This document shows positions 8,011-17,542 of a stretch of 39,979 nt of DNA, piece by piece (the stretch's first letter is position 1; every line of letters begins with the position of its first letter). Below the pieces are notes generated by a model that was not told where the DNA came from, made no database searches, and saw only the letters and a program-made list of their open reading frames with translations. The DNA is from an uncultured Nitrososphaera sp. (GTDB taxonomy: Archaea; Thermoproteota; Nitrososphaeria; Nitrososphaerales; Nitrososphaeraceae): NCBI GenBank assembly GCA_946480575.1, contig CAMLKF010000010.1:1-39979 (forward strand), given 5' to 3'. Made by a program: the position numbers and the translations under genes.

Positions 8011-8757
8011 GTGGCAGTAGGAAAAGTAGAGCAGTATCTTCGCGATGAGATAAAGAAGCACCGCACCATTTGCCTTCCACTCATTGATTCTGAAAACTCA
8101 ACAGACGCAGCATCGATTGCAAAAAAGGTGGAGGAGATGGGCGCGTCTGCAATCCTTGTCGGCGGCTCGTCCGCAATCGATCAATTGGAGCTGGCCAAGG
8201 TCGTGACAGAAATCAAGGCCAGAATCAAGATACCTGTGATATTGTTCCCGGGGAACGTCACAGGCGTGTCACCAAAGGCCGACGCAATCCTGTTCAGCTC
8301 GCTGCTAAATTCAGAGAACCCTTACTTTATCACAGGGGCCCAAGCGCTTGGAGCGCCTGCAGTCAAGAAATACGGCATTGAGCCACTGCCCACCGCCTAC
8401 GTCATAGTAGGCGAAGGAACCGCCGCTTGGTTCATCGGCAGAGCAAGGGCGATACCATTCCACAAGCCAAACCTTGCCGTGATGTATTCGCTCGCCGCGC
8501 AGTACATGGGCATGAGGTTTGTTTACCTCGAGGCCGGTTCAGGCGCATCTCAAAACGTGCCGCCGGAAATGGTGGCCGCGGTGAGGAAGCATTACGAAGG
8601 CACGCTTATCATTGGCGGCGGAATACGGACGCCGGAAATTGCCGGCCAGATAGCAAAGGCAGGCGCAGACATTATAGTCATCGGTACCATGATAGAAAAG
8701 GATGGCAACTGGCAAGAAAAATTTTCGTCAATAGTCAAAGCCATCAGGTCGCGATGA
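8011..8757 (+). CDS. geranylgeranylglyceryl phosphate synthase
   Basis: A 248-residue TIM-barrel prenyltransferase that joins geranylgeranyl diphosphate to sn-glycerol-1-phosphate, the first committed step of archaeal ether lipids. Family marks: LPLIDSENS near the N-terminus, ILVGGSSAID, the FPGN loop, YVIVGEGTAAW, YLEAGSGA, and the phosphate-binding IIGGGIRTPE. The start is GTG 8011, about 30 bases after a CTTTAAAAC box, so the mRNA is probably nearly leaderless. The PolD large-subunit gene begins only 9 bases after its stop, so the two are likely co-transcribed. Confidence 0.95.
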   Translation: MAVGKVEQYLRDEIKKHRTICLPLIDSENSTDAASIAKKVEEMGASAILVGGSSAIDQLELAKVVTEIKARIKIPVILFPGNVTGVSPKADAILFSSLLNSENPYFITGAQALGAPAVKKYGIEPLPTAYVIVGEGTAAWFIGRARAIPFHKPNLAVMYSLAAQYMGMRFVYLEAGSGASQNVPPEMVAAVRKHYEGTLIIGGGIRTPEIAGQIAKAGADIIVIGTMIEKDGNWQEKFSSIVKAIRSR

Positions 8758-8766
8758 TGACGTAAT

Positions 8767-11700
8767 ATGATGCTGGAAGAAGCCGAGATCCGCCTGAAGG
8801 ACATCCGCATGCCGGCGTATTACCGGCGCTACCAACAGGACATTTTGAAAAGCGTCTACCAGTATTACCATCACGCACTCAAGGCGCGCCGGCGCGGCAT
8901 AGACGTTGCAGACATTGTCGAGCCCAAGATCGCATACGACTTGGCAGACAGGGTCGCAAAAATGCACAACATCTACATCGCAGACAGGCTGCGCGCCATT
9001 CTCTCCCAAACGACAAAGGAAAATGCTGCCCTCAAGATAGCGGAAGAGATTGCCGCCGGCGAGTACGGCGCAGGCGACCTCCGGACGAGGCTTGACGACG
9101 CAGTGCGCGTGTCGCTTGCAGTGGTGACAGAAGGCATGACAGTCGCCCCGCTGCAAGGAATATCTGACGTCAAGATAAAAAGCAACGCAGACGGCAGCCA
9201 ATACCTGTCGGTATCGTTTGCCGGCCCAATTAGGTCGGCAGGTGGGACCGAAGCCGCGCTCACCATGCTTATAGCGGATCATGCAAGGAAGGTGGCCGGC
9301 CTTGCAAGCTACAAGGCAAACTCATTTGACGATGAAACCGGCAGGTTCGTCGAGGAGCTCAGGATATACGAGCGCGAAGTCATGGGCTTCCAGTTCAAGG
9401 TCCTCGACGAAGACGTAGTCAAGTGCATCTCGAGCCTCCCGGTGGAGCTCGACGGAGTCGATACCGATCCTGTCGAAGTAGTCGGCCACAAGGGCATGCG
9501 CAGGATCGAGACAGATAGGGTGCGAGGCGGCGCGCTCAGGGTAATGAACGACGGCCTGATCGGCCGCAGCAGGAAACTGCTAAAATTGGTAGAGACTCTG
9601 AAGCTGGACGGCTGGCAGTGGCTCAAGGAATTAAAGGGAGCAATCCAGACGGGCGACGATGACGCAGCGCACCACAGGATGTCCGAAGTAATCACCGGCA
9701 GGCCGGTGCTGTCAATGGCAAAAAAGATAGGCGGCTTTCGCCTGCGCTACGGGCGCTGCTGCAACACCGGCTTTGCGACGGTGGGGGTACACCCTGCGGT
9801 TCCAGCTTTGCTAAATTACGCCATCGTCGCCGGCACGCAGATCAAGATGGACATGCCCGGCAAGGCATCCACGATAGCGCTCGTCGATACAATCGAGCCT
9901 CCGCTTGTCCGGCTTGACGATGGCAGGGTGATGCAGGTGGCGACTGTTGGGCAGGCAGAAAAGATCCGCAAAAGAGTCGGCAAGATCCTATACCTTGGCG
10001 ACATGCTGATAAGCTACGGCGACTTCCTTGAAAACAACGCGCAGCTGCCGCCTGCAAGCTATGTCGAAGAAGTGTGGGTTCTACAGCTTCGCTCGAAATT
10101 GCTGGCAGCAGCATCTTTTGATGTTAACAGGGAAAGAATGATCTCGCTGGTCGAGAACCCGCTTGCCCGGCTGCCTACTGTTGAGGAAGCATTCGAGATA
10201 AGCCAAAAGCTTAGCGTGCCCCTGCATCCGAGATACTCGTTCTACTGGGACACAATAAGCGCCGCCGAAGCGCTGTACCTGAAGGAAAAATTGCCAGCAG
10301 CAGACGACATGGTTCTGCCGCACGATTCCAAACTCAAGGATATCTTGGAGAGGCTCGGCGTTGCTCATTCAATATCAAATGACAAGATCAGGCTTGACGA
10401 CGCAGATCAGGCAACATCACTCTACAGGTTGCTCGCCGGCCCGGCGCCAACAGAATGCAAAGATGCAATCGAATTTGTCAGCAAAACATCCGGCGTTGTA
10501 GTGATGCCGAAATTTGCCTCCACTATCGCGGTAAGGGTCGGGAGGCCGGAAAAAGCCGCCGAGCGCAAGATGAAACCGCCAGTGCACGTGCTCTTTCCAG
10601 TGGGCGCAAAGGGAGGCGCGACCCGCGACATCCTGAAGGCTTGCAAGGAGGAGTCGTTCTATACCGAAATCGCCAACCGCTATTGTGACAGCTGCAAGGT
10701 GCCGTCTGTCGGGACGCACTGCCGCTCCTGCGGCGCCTCGACCCTGCTGCGCAACCTATGCATGGTGTGCAGGGCAGAAATCGAGGAGGGCGACAGGTGC
10801 GGCAGGTGCAGCAAGGAGGGCAGGACCTACTCTGCCGTCAACTTTCCGCTAAAGCTTGTGCTGGAGCAGGCCCAGAAAAAGCTGGGCGTCGCTCCCACGG
10901 AGCCATTCAAGGGGGTCAAGGGGCTCATGAGCAGGGGCAAGGCAGCAGAGCCGCTTGAAAAGGGGATATTGCGCCAAAAGCACAACCTGTACGCATTCAA
11001 GGATGGCACGATCCGGTTCGATGCCACGAACGAGCCGCTGACGCATTTCAAACCAGCGTGGATCTCTGTCAGCATCGGCAAGCTGCGCAAGCTAGGCTAC
11101 ACACGCGATTATCTCGGACGGGATCTGGTGTCGCCTGACCAGATAGTGGAGCTCATGATGCAGGACGTGATAATCCCCCGCGACTCTGCAAAGCACCTTC
11201 TGAATGCCGCAAAATTCATCGACGAGGAACTTGCCAAGCTGTACGACCTTGAGCCGTTCTACAATGTGTCTTCCATCGACGATCTGGTAGGCCACATGGT
11301 GGTCGGCCTTGCGCCCCACACCTCTGTCGGCATAATGGGCAGGATAGTCGGCTTTACCGACTCACAGGTTTGCCTTGCGTCGCCCGTGTGGCACTCTGCA
11401 AAGCGCCGCGACTGCGACGGCGACGCCGACTCGATAATGCTCCTGATGGATGCCTTCCTCAACTTCTCATTTGACTTTTTGCCAGACAAGATAGGCGGGC
11501 TCATGGACGCGCCGCTGCTGATACAGCCTGTTGTCTTGCCCCACGAGGTACAGCGCCAGGCGCACAACGTCGACATCGCAAGCGCCTACCCGCTCGAGTT
11601 CTACGAGGCGACTTGGAAACAGACCAAGGCTGGCGACGTGGCAGGCATGATAGAGGCGATAAAGAACAGGATAGGCGACGAGCGCCAGTTCTTTGGCTAC

Positions 11701-12174
11701 GGCTTTACGCACCTGACGGACGCGCTGACTACAAAGGAACAGAGGAGCGCCTACTCCACGCTGAACACGATGGAAGAAAAGCTAAAGATGCAGTTTGACA
11801 CTGCCAAGCTGATAAACGCGGTAGACGCCGACGAAGTCGCCGCCATGGTGCTGACGACGCACATCCTGCCGGACATTATGGGCAACATGCGTTCATACTC
11901 TTCGCAGACGTTTCGCTGCACGTCATGCGGCGCCAAGTTCCGCCGGATGCCTCTTGCCGGCAAGTGCATCGAATGCGGAAGCGAGCTGATACAGACGGTG
12001 ACGAGGGGCGCAGTCGAAAAGTACCTCCGTATAGCGATGGGCATGTGCAGCGAGTACAAGGTGAATGACTACTTGCGCAGCAGAGTCGAGTCGATTGCGA
12101 TGGAACTGAAACTGATCTTCAAGGAAGAAAAGAAGATCCAGTCGAGCCTGATGGAGTTTATGAGCAGCGGCTAG
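8767..12174 (+). CDS. polC: DNA polymerase D large subunit (DP2), catalytic
   Basis: A 1135-residue polymerase subunit of full family length, without an intein. Catalytic double-psi beta-barrel motif RDCDGDADSI lies near residues 878-887, with its Asp residues intact. Zinc clusters: CDSC, CRSC, CMVC and CGRC (about 639-680), and CTSC and CIEC (about 1050-1072), the second near the C-terminal region that contacts DP1 and PCNA. The N-terminal part carries the family sequences AGPIRSAGGTEAA and GRNG-like basic loops. The gene sits 9 bases behind GGGP synthase. With DP1 and Orc1 nearby it forms a replication cluster beside the origin. Confidence 0.98.
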   Translation: MMLEEAEIRLKDIRMPAYYRRYQQDILKSVYQYYHHALKARRRGIDVADIVEPKIAYDLADRVAKMHNIYIADRLRAILSQTTKENAALKIAEEIAAGEYGAGDLRTRLDDAVRVSLAVVTEGMTVAPLQGISDVKIKSNADGSQYLSVSFAGPIRSAGGTEAALTMLIADHARKVAGLASYKANSFDDETGRFVEELRIYEREVMGFQFKVLDEDVVKCISSLPVELDGVDTDPVEVVGHKGMRRIETDRVRGGALRVMNDGLIGRSRKLLKLVETLKLDGWQWLKELKGAIQTGDDDAAHHRMSEVITGRPVLSMAKKIGGFRLRYGRCCNTGFATVGVHPAVPALLNYAIVAGTQIKMDMPGKASTIALVDTIEPPLVRLDDGRVMQVATVGQAEKIRKRVGKILYLGDMLISYGDFLENNAQLPPASYVEEVWVLQLRSKLLAAASFDVNRERMISLVENPLARLPTVEEAFEISQKLSVPLHPRYSFYWDTISAAEALYLKEKLPAADDMVLPHDSKLKDILERLGVAHSISNDKIRLDDADQATSLYRLLAGPAPTECKDAIEFVSKTSGVVVMPKFASTIAVRVGRPEKAAERKMKPPVHVLFPVGAKGGATRDILKACKEESFYTEIANRYCDSCKVPSVGTHCRSCGASTLLRNLCMVCRAEIEEGDRCGRCSKEGRTYSAVNFPLKLVLEQAQKKLGVAPTEPFKGVKGLMSRGKAAEPLEKGILRQKHNLYAFKDGTIRFDATNEPLTHFKPAWISVSIGKLRKLGYTRDYLGRDLVSPDQIVELMMQDVIIPRDSAKHLLNAAKFIDEELAKLYDLEPFYNVSSIDDLVGHMVVGLAPHTSVGIMGRIVGFTDSQVCLASPVWHSAKRRDCDGDADSIMLLMDAFLNFSFDFLPDKIGGLMDAPLLIQPVVLPHEVQRQAHNVDIASAYPLEFYEATWKQTKAGDVAGMIEAIKNRIGDERQFFGYGFTHLTDALTTKEQRSAYSTLNTMEEKLKMQFDTAKLINAVDADEVAAMVLTTHILPDIMGNMRSYSSQTFRCTSCGAKFRRMPLAGKCIECGSELIQTVTRGAVEKYLRIAMGMCSEYKVNDYLRSRVESIAMELKLIFKEEKKIQSSLMEFMSSG

Positions 12175-12273
12175 GCTGCTGGCTAATTATTCTTGTTACT
12201 ACCGTTGCTGTCGCTGCTGCCTGCATTTTTCTGCAATTCTGACATGGCCTCATCCCGACTGCTTCTTCATGTC

Positions 12274-12962
12274 CTAATCTATCATCGACGAGCAGACGCC
12301 AGTCTCCTCCGCTGCCCTGTCAGACTGCTCCCTTGCAATAGCCAGCACCCTGTTCTGGAGCTCTTGGTCGATCCGCACCGTTCCAACTTTGCCGAGCAGG
12401 TGGTGCGACTCCCTGGCAACTTTCCTAATAGACTTGCGGAGCCTGACGTCCTCGGAGACAGAAATCGCGGAGGAGTAGAGGCTCATGGTGGAAATGAGCC
12501 TGGTCAGCGCCACCAGCGAATGGGCCAGCAGGCCGAATAGAGGGGGTACGTCGCATGGTATACGGGTGGCATCATGGATATGGCCTGCATGATGATTGCA
12601 AAGGCTGCAATCAACAGGTAAAATCCTGCACAGGGCTCTCTGCCGCCGCTTGCTGCGCTATCCTTGACATCGTGATGTAAGAATACACGATCACCCCAAA
12701 GCTGACAAACGCGCAGGCTATGACAAAAACCCTGAACGTGGCAAGGTCTTCCGCGTAAAGGTCAAAGCTGCCGGAAGTGTAGGCCGCCAGCGTCGGGACG
12801 AGCGCTCCAAAAAAATGAGACCATGGGCACACAGACTATGGCCCAGTATTTCTCCCTTCCTATTTGGGAATAATATCTCAGGTGCAGGGCGCTTCCGATC
12901 ATCAAGAGGACGAACGACGCCAAAAGCGGTATGGCGTACGCAATGATAAACAGCATGCCCAC
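12274..12962 (-). pseudogene. multi-helix membrane protein broken by three frameshifts
   Basis: Four segments in different frames read end to end as one protein: GMLFIIAYAIPLLASFVLL onward (12962 to about 12815), then GALVPTLAAYTSGSFD to SRIAQQAAAESP (to about 12640), then GFYLLIAAFAIIMQ (to about 12545), then LFGLLAHSLVALTRL to GVCSSMID and a stop at 12274. Together they give about 229 residues with five or more membrane helices and a charged C-terminal part. The first break sits in an A7 run (12809-12815) and the third in a G5 run (12542-12546). The GTG at 12962 follows a TCTATTAAC box at leaderless spacing. Either a decayed gene or repeated homopolymer errors. No family recognised. Confidence 0.7.
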
Positions 12963-13004
12963 AAATCCGTGCGTTGTCTAGTTAATAGAGTGAAACACTA
13001 TCTG

Positions 13005-13293
13005 CTACGCCGCGGGCTCTATCACAGCTGGCTTGTCCTGCAGCAGGATGCTGCTGTGGGTAAATATGTTGACTCCCATTGCTAGTGCAGACAGCGCTGA
13101 CTGCCACAAACATGGCAAAGCCGGGCGCAGTCACCAGCGGCCCTTCAATAATGTCGATAAACCATGCTGCAAGCGTGTCAATGGCAAACGCGGCGATGAG
13201 GATGCAGCTTGGCAGCGCGACCTCTCGTGCATAGCTGCTGCCTATGATGGGATTGTTGTTGTGGTGTTGCATGGCGGCAGAGGAAGAGGTCAT
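13005..13293 (-). pseudogene. small membrane protein with a frameshift
   Basis: The first frame from ATG 13293 gives VALPSCILIAAFAIDTLAAW and GPLVTAPGFAMFVAVSAV, which are two membrane helices. Around 13075-13090 the sensible reading moves to another frame that continues MGVNIFTHSSILLQDKPAV and stops at 13005. A one-base change near AGCAATGG restores a 95-residue protein. A strong AT-rich promoter (TTTATTAAATATATC) lies upstream near 13335. It directly precedes the second broken membrane gene on the same strand, so both may have belonged to one operon. Confidence 0.65.
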
Positions 13294-13383
13294 ATCTGCA
13301 TTATCATTAGGAGAGATACTACAGTTTTGATATATTTAATAAATATAGGTGTGGCAGCAGGCTCTGAGAATCTGCTACGATAA

Positions 13384-14718
13384 TTAATTGGCAGCCGTCC
13401 CGTCCACGAACGTCTTGTAGATCTTGATTGCGTCCTCTTCGTCCTTGGCGCCAACTATTGTCGCGGCGCCACTTGAGAGAAAGCTGACGGACATCCTGCC
13501 CGAGTTGACCGCGGTTATCCCGAGGTTGCCCCTTGTCTTGACCTGGTAGCCAAGCGACTCGGCGTTCTTGATTATGCTGGGCAGGCTGATTGGCGCCGGC
13601 TCAGCAGGCGTGACGGTCCACGTGCGCTTGCCCCTATCACGCCCGCACAGCTCTTCAATTATCAGCTGCGACGCGACCAGATTGCTTTCTTTTCTTGCGG
13701 TTCCGCATGCCGGGCACTCGTCCTGCCTGAACATTTGAACCCTGTCAAACGAAAGCTCATTCAGGTCGATGTAGAGCAGCCTGTTCACGAGCGTCGGCTG
13801 TTGGCCTGTGATTATTTTGATCGCTTCGGACACCTGTATGCCTGCAACCAGGTACAGTACGGACGGGTGAACGCCTTCTGTGCTGCAAGCCGGCATCTCT
13901 TCCTCCTTTAGCTCCGGGAACATGCAGCGCAGGCACGCAGAGTTGTTTGGCAGTATTGTCGATACAGACCCTGTCACGCCAATTGCACCGGCGTAAACGA
14001 GTGGGATGTTGTGCTTGATGCATGCGTCATTGAGGGCATAGCGCGCGTCTACGCTGTCCAGCGCGTCGATGACAATGTCAAAGCCCTTGACGATGCCCTC
14101 CGCTGTGAATTTTGTAACAGACGTTGGCACCGGCTCTATCTCTATTCCAGGGTTGAGCTTGCGCAGGCGCTCCGCAGCCGCTTCTACCTTGACCCGGCCA
14201 ATGTCGTCGTCGGTGTAGAGGTGCTGCCTGTGCAGGTTGGTTACTTCGATGACGTCCCTGTCAACGATGCGTAATTTGCCGACGCCCATCGCCACCAACT
14301 GCGTGATGACAGGGTTGCCTATGCCGCCCGCGCCCACAACACACACCTTAGCGCTCCTCAGCTTCTCCATGCCTTCAAAGCCTATTTCTTCGAGCATCAC
14401 CTGCCTTGAGTAGCGCTGGAGCTCTTCGCTTGTCAGCTCCGCCCCTCCTGCCACCGCCGGCAGTATGTAGACCGAGTCGCCGTTCTTGAGCTGCATGGTC
14501 ATGCCTCCGCTAAAGCGCATGTTCTTGCCGTTGACGTAGATGTTGATGAGCGAGCGGGGCCTGCCATTGTGGTCAAACACCCTGCGCTTGAAATCGTCGC
14601 CCATCTGCTCTGAGATTTTGGAGAACGCGTCCTGAAGGTCGGAAGCCTCGAGCGGGATCTTTTTTTCTCCCTGCCCCCTGTTCAATACTGATGGAACTAC
14701 AAATTCTACCTTGGCCAA
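13384..14718 (-). CDS. MoaD/ThiS-like domain fused to a ThiF/MoeB-type E1 enzyme
   Basis: A 444-residue fusion. Residues 1-92 form a MoaD/ThiS ubiquitin-like domain that ends in AVAGG; the Gly-Gly that is normally the free C-terminus runs straight into the E1 domain (ELTSEELQRYSRQVML). The E1 has the nucleotide loop GAGGIGNP (about 129-136), the Arg/Asp contacts RDVIEVTNLHRQ, the Cys of PACSTEGV, and zinc-type pairs CLRC and CPAC. A C-terminal domain of about 90 residues follows. Such enzymes adenylate a sulfur carrier for molybdopterin, thiamine or thiolated tRNA; with the Gly-Gly fused, the domain could only act if cleaved or as a structural part. It starts at TTG 14718, 13 bases after the threonine synthase stop. 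Confidence 0.92.
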   Translation of the reverse strand: MAKVEFVVPSVLNRGQGEKKIPLEASDLQDAFSKISEQMGDDFKRRVFDHNGRPRSLINIYVNGKNMRFSGGMTMQLKNGDSVYILPAVAGGAELTSEELQRYSRQVMLEEIGFEGMEKLRSAKVCVVGAGGIGNPVITQLVAMGVGKLRIVDRDVIEVTNLHRQHLYTDDDIGRVKVEAAAERLRKLNPGIEIEPVPTSVTKFTAEGIVKGFDIVIDALDSVDARYALNDACIKHNIPLVYAGAIGVTGSVSTILPNNSACLRCMFPELKEEEMPACSTEGVHPSVLYLVAGIQVSEAIKIITGQQPTLVNRLLYIDLNELSFDRVQMFRQDECPACGTARKESNLVASQLIIEELCGRDRGKRTWTVTPAEPAPISLPSIIKNAESLGYQVKTRGNLGITAVNSGRMSVSFLSSGAATIVGAKDEEDAIKIYKTFVDGTAAN

Positions 14719-14731
14719 TGCTATATCACTA

Positions 14732-15958
14732 TCACCTTATCATCGCCGAGACTTCTGCAGCATCCGGCTTGACGGCGTTAAGTTTCGGCAGCAGTCCTAT
14801 AATTGCTTCTGTAGCCTTCAGCCCATTGCCAGTGACATAGCACACAGTGCGCTCGTCTTTCTCTATCTTGTCCTCTTCGACCAGCTTCCTAAGCACCGCG
14901 ACTGACACGCCGCCCGCCGGCTCTGTGAATATGCCCTCCGTCTGCGCAAGGAGCATGATGCCGTCGGTGATCTCCTTGTCGCTTGCCTCCTCTGCAACGC
15001 CGTTGTACTGCTTTAATCGCTTGAGAACGTAAATGCCGTCGCCCGGGTCTCCTATCGCCAAGCTCTTTGCTATTGTTTCTGGCCGCTCGACCGGGATCAC
15101 TTCGTCGCTGTTGCGCTTGAACGCGTCAACCACTGGCGCGCACCCGTGCGGCTGAGCGGCGATTATCTTCATGTTCTTGAGGCTATCGATCAATCCAAGC
15201 GAATGCAGCTCTTCAAAGCCCTTGCATATCGCGTTGAGCATCGCGCCGCTGCCGACCGGGATTACTAGGCTGTCTGGGACTTGCCAGCCCAGCTGCTCCG
15301 TCACTTCATAGGCAAGCGTCTTTGAGCCTTCGACATAATACGGCCTCATGTTGATGTTGACGACGCCGATTCCTTTCTTGTCGCCGATTATTGAGGCGAG
15401 CCTGTTGGCATCATCATAAGTTCCTTCCACGGCGACAAATTCCGCGCCGTATGAAAGTGCTTGCGCTATCTTGACATGCTCGATGTCAGACGGCGCAAAG
15501 ATGTAGCAGGGCAGGCCTGCTTTTGCTGCGTGCGCCGCAGTTGCGGCAGCCAGGTTGCCAGTAGACGCGCAGCCCACCGCCTTTAATTTTGTCTCATTGG
15601 CCCTTGACACCGCAACTCCGGCCGGCCTGTCCTTGAACGAAAACGTCGGGTTGACGGAATCGTTCTTGATGTACAAATTCTTCAGACCAAGCTTGGGGCC
15701 GAGCTTGTCTGCCGCCTGGAGCGGGGTGAGTCCTGCGTTCAGGCTGACAATGTTGCTCCTGTCTGCAATTGGCAGGAGCTCAAAATAGCGCCAGTACGTC
15801 TTTTCCCTTGATTCAAAGGTGTGCTTGTTTACTCCAATAATATTGTCTTTGTTGTAGACGACGTCCAGAGGACCAAAACAGTCCTCGCAAACATAGCGAA
15901 ACTGCGGTTCGTACTCTTTTCTGCATTCCCTACACTGTAGCGATTTGATACTGCCCAT
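14732..15958 (-). CDS. thrC: threonine synthase, PLP-dependent
   Basis: A 408-residue fold-type II PLP enzyme converting O-phosphohomoserine to threonine. An N-terminal zinc knuckle (CREC at 9-12, CEDC at 24-27) precedes the catalytic domain, as in many archaeal ThrC. The PLP lysine is Lys109 in SFKDRPAG; the phosphate-binding loop is GSGAM, with CASTGNLAAA earlier. It is the first gene of a two-gene unit with the MoaD-E1 fusion. A promoter must lie in the 15959-16123 gap, which is AT-rich near 16000-16045. Related PLP enzymes use protein-bound sulfur, so the pairing is worth noting, but the sequence itself looks like ordinary ThrC. Confidence 0.94.
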   Translation of the reverse strand: MGSIKSLQCRECRKEYEPQFRYVCEDCFGPLDVVYNKDNIIGVNKHTFESREKTYWRYFELLPIADRSNIVSLNAGLTPLQAADKLGPKLGLKNLYIKNDSVNPTFSFKDRPAGVAVSRANETKLKAVGCASTGNLAAATAAHAAKAGLPCYIFAPSDIEHVKIAQALSYGAEFVAVEGTYDDANRLASIIGDKKGIGVVNINMRPYYVEGSKTLAYEVTEQLGWQVPDSLVIPVGSGAMLNAICKGFEELHSLGLIDSLKNMKIIAAQPHGCAPVVDAFKRNSDEVIPVERPETIAKSLAIGDPGDGIYVLKRLKQYNGVAEEASDKEITDGIMLLAQTEGIFTEPAGGVSVAVLRKLVEEDKIEKDERTVCYVTGNGLKATEAIIGLLPKLNAVKPDAAEVSAMIR

Positions 15959-16123
15959 GATTTTCTACTCTCCCTCAAATAATATGTGATTAAAACTTCG
16001 CTAAGCACCATTTTAGCATTACTAAATTTTTTCAGGCATATATATTGTATTGCTGAATAGCCATTTTCCTGCAAAATTTCCAACAATGACCTGTAGGCAT
16101 GCAAATTCTTTATGGTTTTGCAG

Positions 16124-16453
16124 TTATTTCAGCACATTGTGGAAGCACGACCTATTGCCAGTGTGGCATGCAGGCTTGTCCGAGTCCACAATGTACAGTA
16201 TCGCGTCAGAGTCGCAATCGACCAGAATTTCGTGCACTGGCTGGACGTTGCCGGATTCCTCGCCCTTCATCCAGAGCTTGTTACGCGACGTGCTCCAGAA
16301 CCAGGCGTTGCCCGTTTTGAATGTGTTGTCCAGGGCTTCCTTGTTGGCGTAGGCCAACATCAGGATGTCCTTGGTCTCCCTGTCCTGCACTATGACAGGA
16401 AGAAGACCGTTGCGCTTTTCAAAGTCGATGTCCTTGAGCGCCTTGGTGTCCAT
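16124..16453 (-). CDS. hisI: phosphoribosyl-AMP cyclohydrolase (histidine pathway)
   Basis: A 109-residue enzyme opening the adenine ring of PR-AMP in histidine synthesis. Metal sites are visible: the Mg motif DCDSDA and the zinc cysteines in CHTGNRSCF near the C-terminus, with FWSTSRNKLWMKGEESGN in the active-site loop. HisE is not fused. I start at ATG 16453 (MDTKALKDIDFEK), where family similarity begins; ATG 16480 or 16534 in the same frame are alternatives. No other his gene is adjacent, so it stands apart from any his operon. The 277 bases up to 16730 hold no gene I can support. Confidence 0.93.
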   Translation of the reverse strand: MDTKALKDIDFEKRNGLLPVIVQDRETKDILMLAYANKEALDNTFKTGNAWFWSTSRNKLWMKGEESGNVQPVHEILVDCDSDAILYIVDSDKPACHTGNRSCFHNVLK

Positions 16454-16730
16454 ACGTATATGCGCATTTGATAGCGGCATGGACAGAAATAAATCTAGTG
16501 CATTCGTCAGCCAGTGCAGCGACAAATGTGGCATTTGCTGTCTGTTTTTCCTACTGGACCAGCTTCTTCATTCTGCCCATAATGAGTTAGGAGTTAGCGA
16601 TAGTAACTTATTCCTGTTTCCTGTACATTCATTGGTAATTTGGTCCATAGTAGTAGATTAAGAATTCCTTGATGAAAAAGACTCCAATCAGCTACTCTTT
16701 GTATCATTTCAGCGTATCTCGTAAATACTC

Positions 16731-17363
16731 TTGACGCGATTTTTTGGCATAATTTTAGATGAAAAAGATGATGGCACACAAAAGAACCTGATCGTCGTCG
16801 CCGCTGCAATGATGTTGTTGCTAATTGATGCCGCTATTAAAACAGCCCTATTTTCGGTACCATCCTTTCCGCTATTGTCATCATTGATAAGAGATGCTGC
16901 TGCCACTACCACTACTTCTGATGATTGCGTTGACCACGATAGTTCTGAAAGAATCATCGTCGTAACCTGCGACACTACCTTTGAACAGCTGAAAGAAGAT
17001 ATCAACGACATTTCAGTTCTGGAAGAACTGGGAAATGGGGAATATCTGCTTAGCGCAAACATCGAAGTTGCAGACGGGATCAGGCTGACTATTGCCTTGC
17101 CAGCAGTTACCTGGGTAAAAATCAGCAATGAAGGTAGTGAATCGGAACAGTATAACATTCGCGTCAACAGCTACATGGGCATGGATGGAGTAAAAATGAC
17201 TTCGTGGGATCCCGACGACAGCTCTATTGTAGAGCAGGATCCCGAAGACGGTTTAGCTCCTCGGCCATACATCCAATTCCACGATGCAGAAGGAGGTGTT
17301 ATAAAGAACTCAGAGCTTGCCTACTTGGGATTTGCCCACCATCATTTTCTCTTCAATTGTTGA
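16731..17363 (+). pseudogene. truncated secreted beta-helix-like protein (N-terminal part only)
   Basis: The open frame gives 210 residues: a hydrophobic signal-like segment (NLIVVAAAMMLLLIDAAIKT), a Thr-rich linker, then beta-rich sequence ending IKNSELAYLGFAHHHFLFNC. The final residues after LGFA look out of frame, and nothing downstream continues the protein. The style (ISNEG, DGVKMTSWDPDD, RPYIQF) resembles the start of large right-handed beta-helix surface proteins of Nitrososphaera, known to me only from memory. The start is also doubtful: an ATG at 16758 in another frame opens with MKKMMAHKRT, which suits a signal peptide and would need a second frameshift. Probably a gene remnant. Confidence 0.6.
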
Positions 17364-17512
17364 TAGGCATTATCAGCAACCTGAAAAAAGGTGCGGTTTA
17401 GGCTTGCTTATGCCAAGGCTAATGCCATAGTCTGTAAAATACTATTCTGCAAGCTGAAATTAAAGCTATTGTTAGAGAATTGAGGCGGCGGCATTAGTTG
17501 CAGCAGACAGAG

Positions 17513-17519
17513 ATATATT
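17513..17519 (+). promoter_or_regulatory. TATA box of the initiator tRNA gene
   Basis: TATATT in the context GATATATTCC, centred about 27 bases before the first base of the tRNA, the standard archaeal spacing. Confidence 0.6.
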
Positions 17520-17542
17520 CCCCCTGCGCAAAAGATGCTGTC

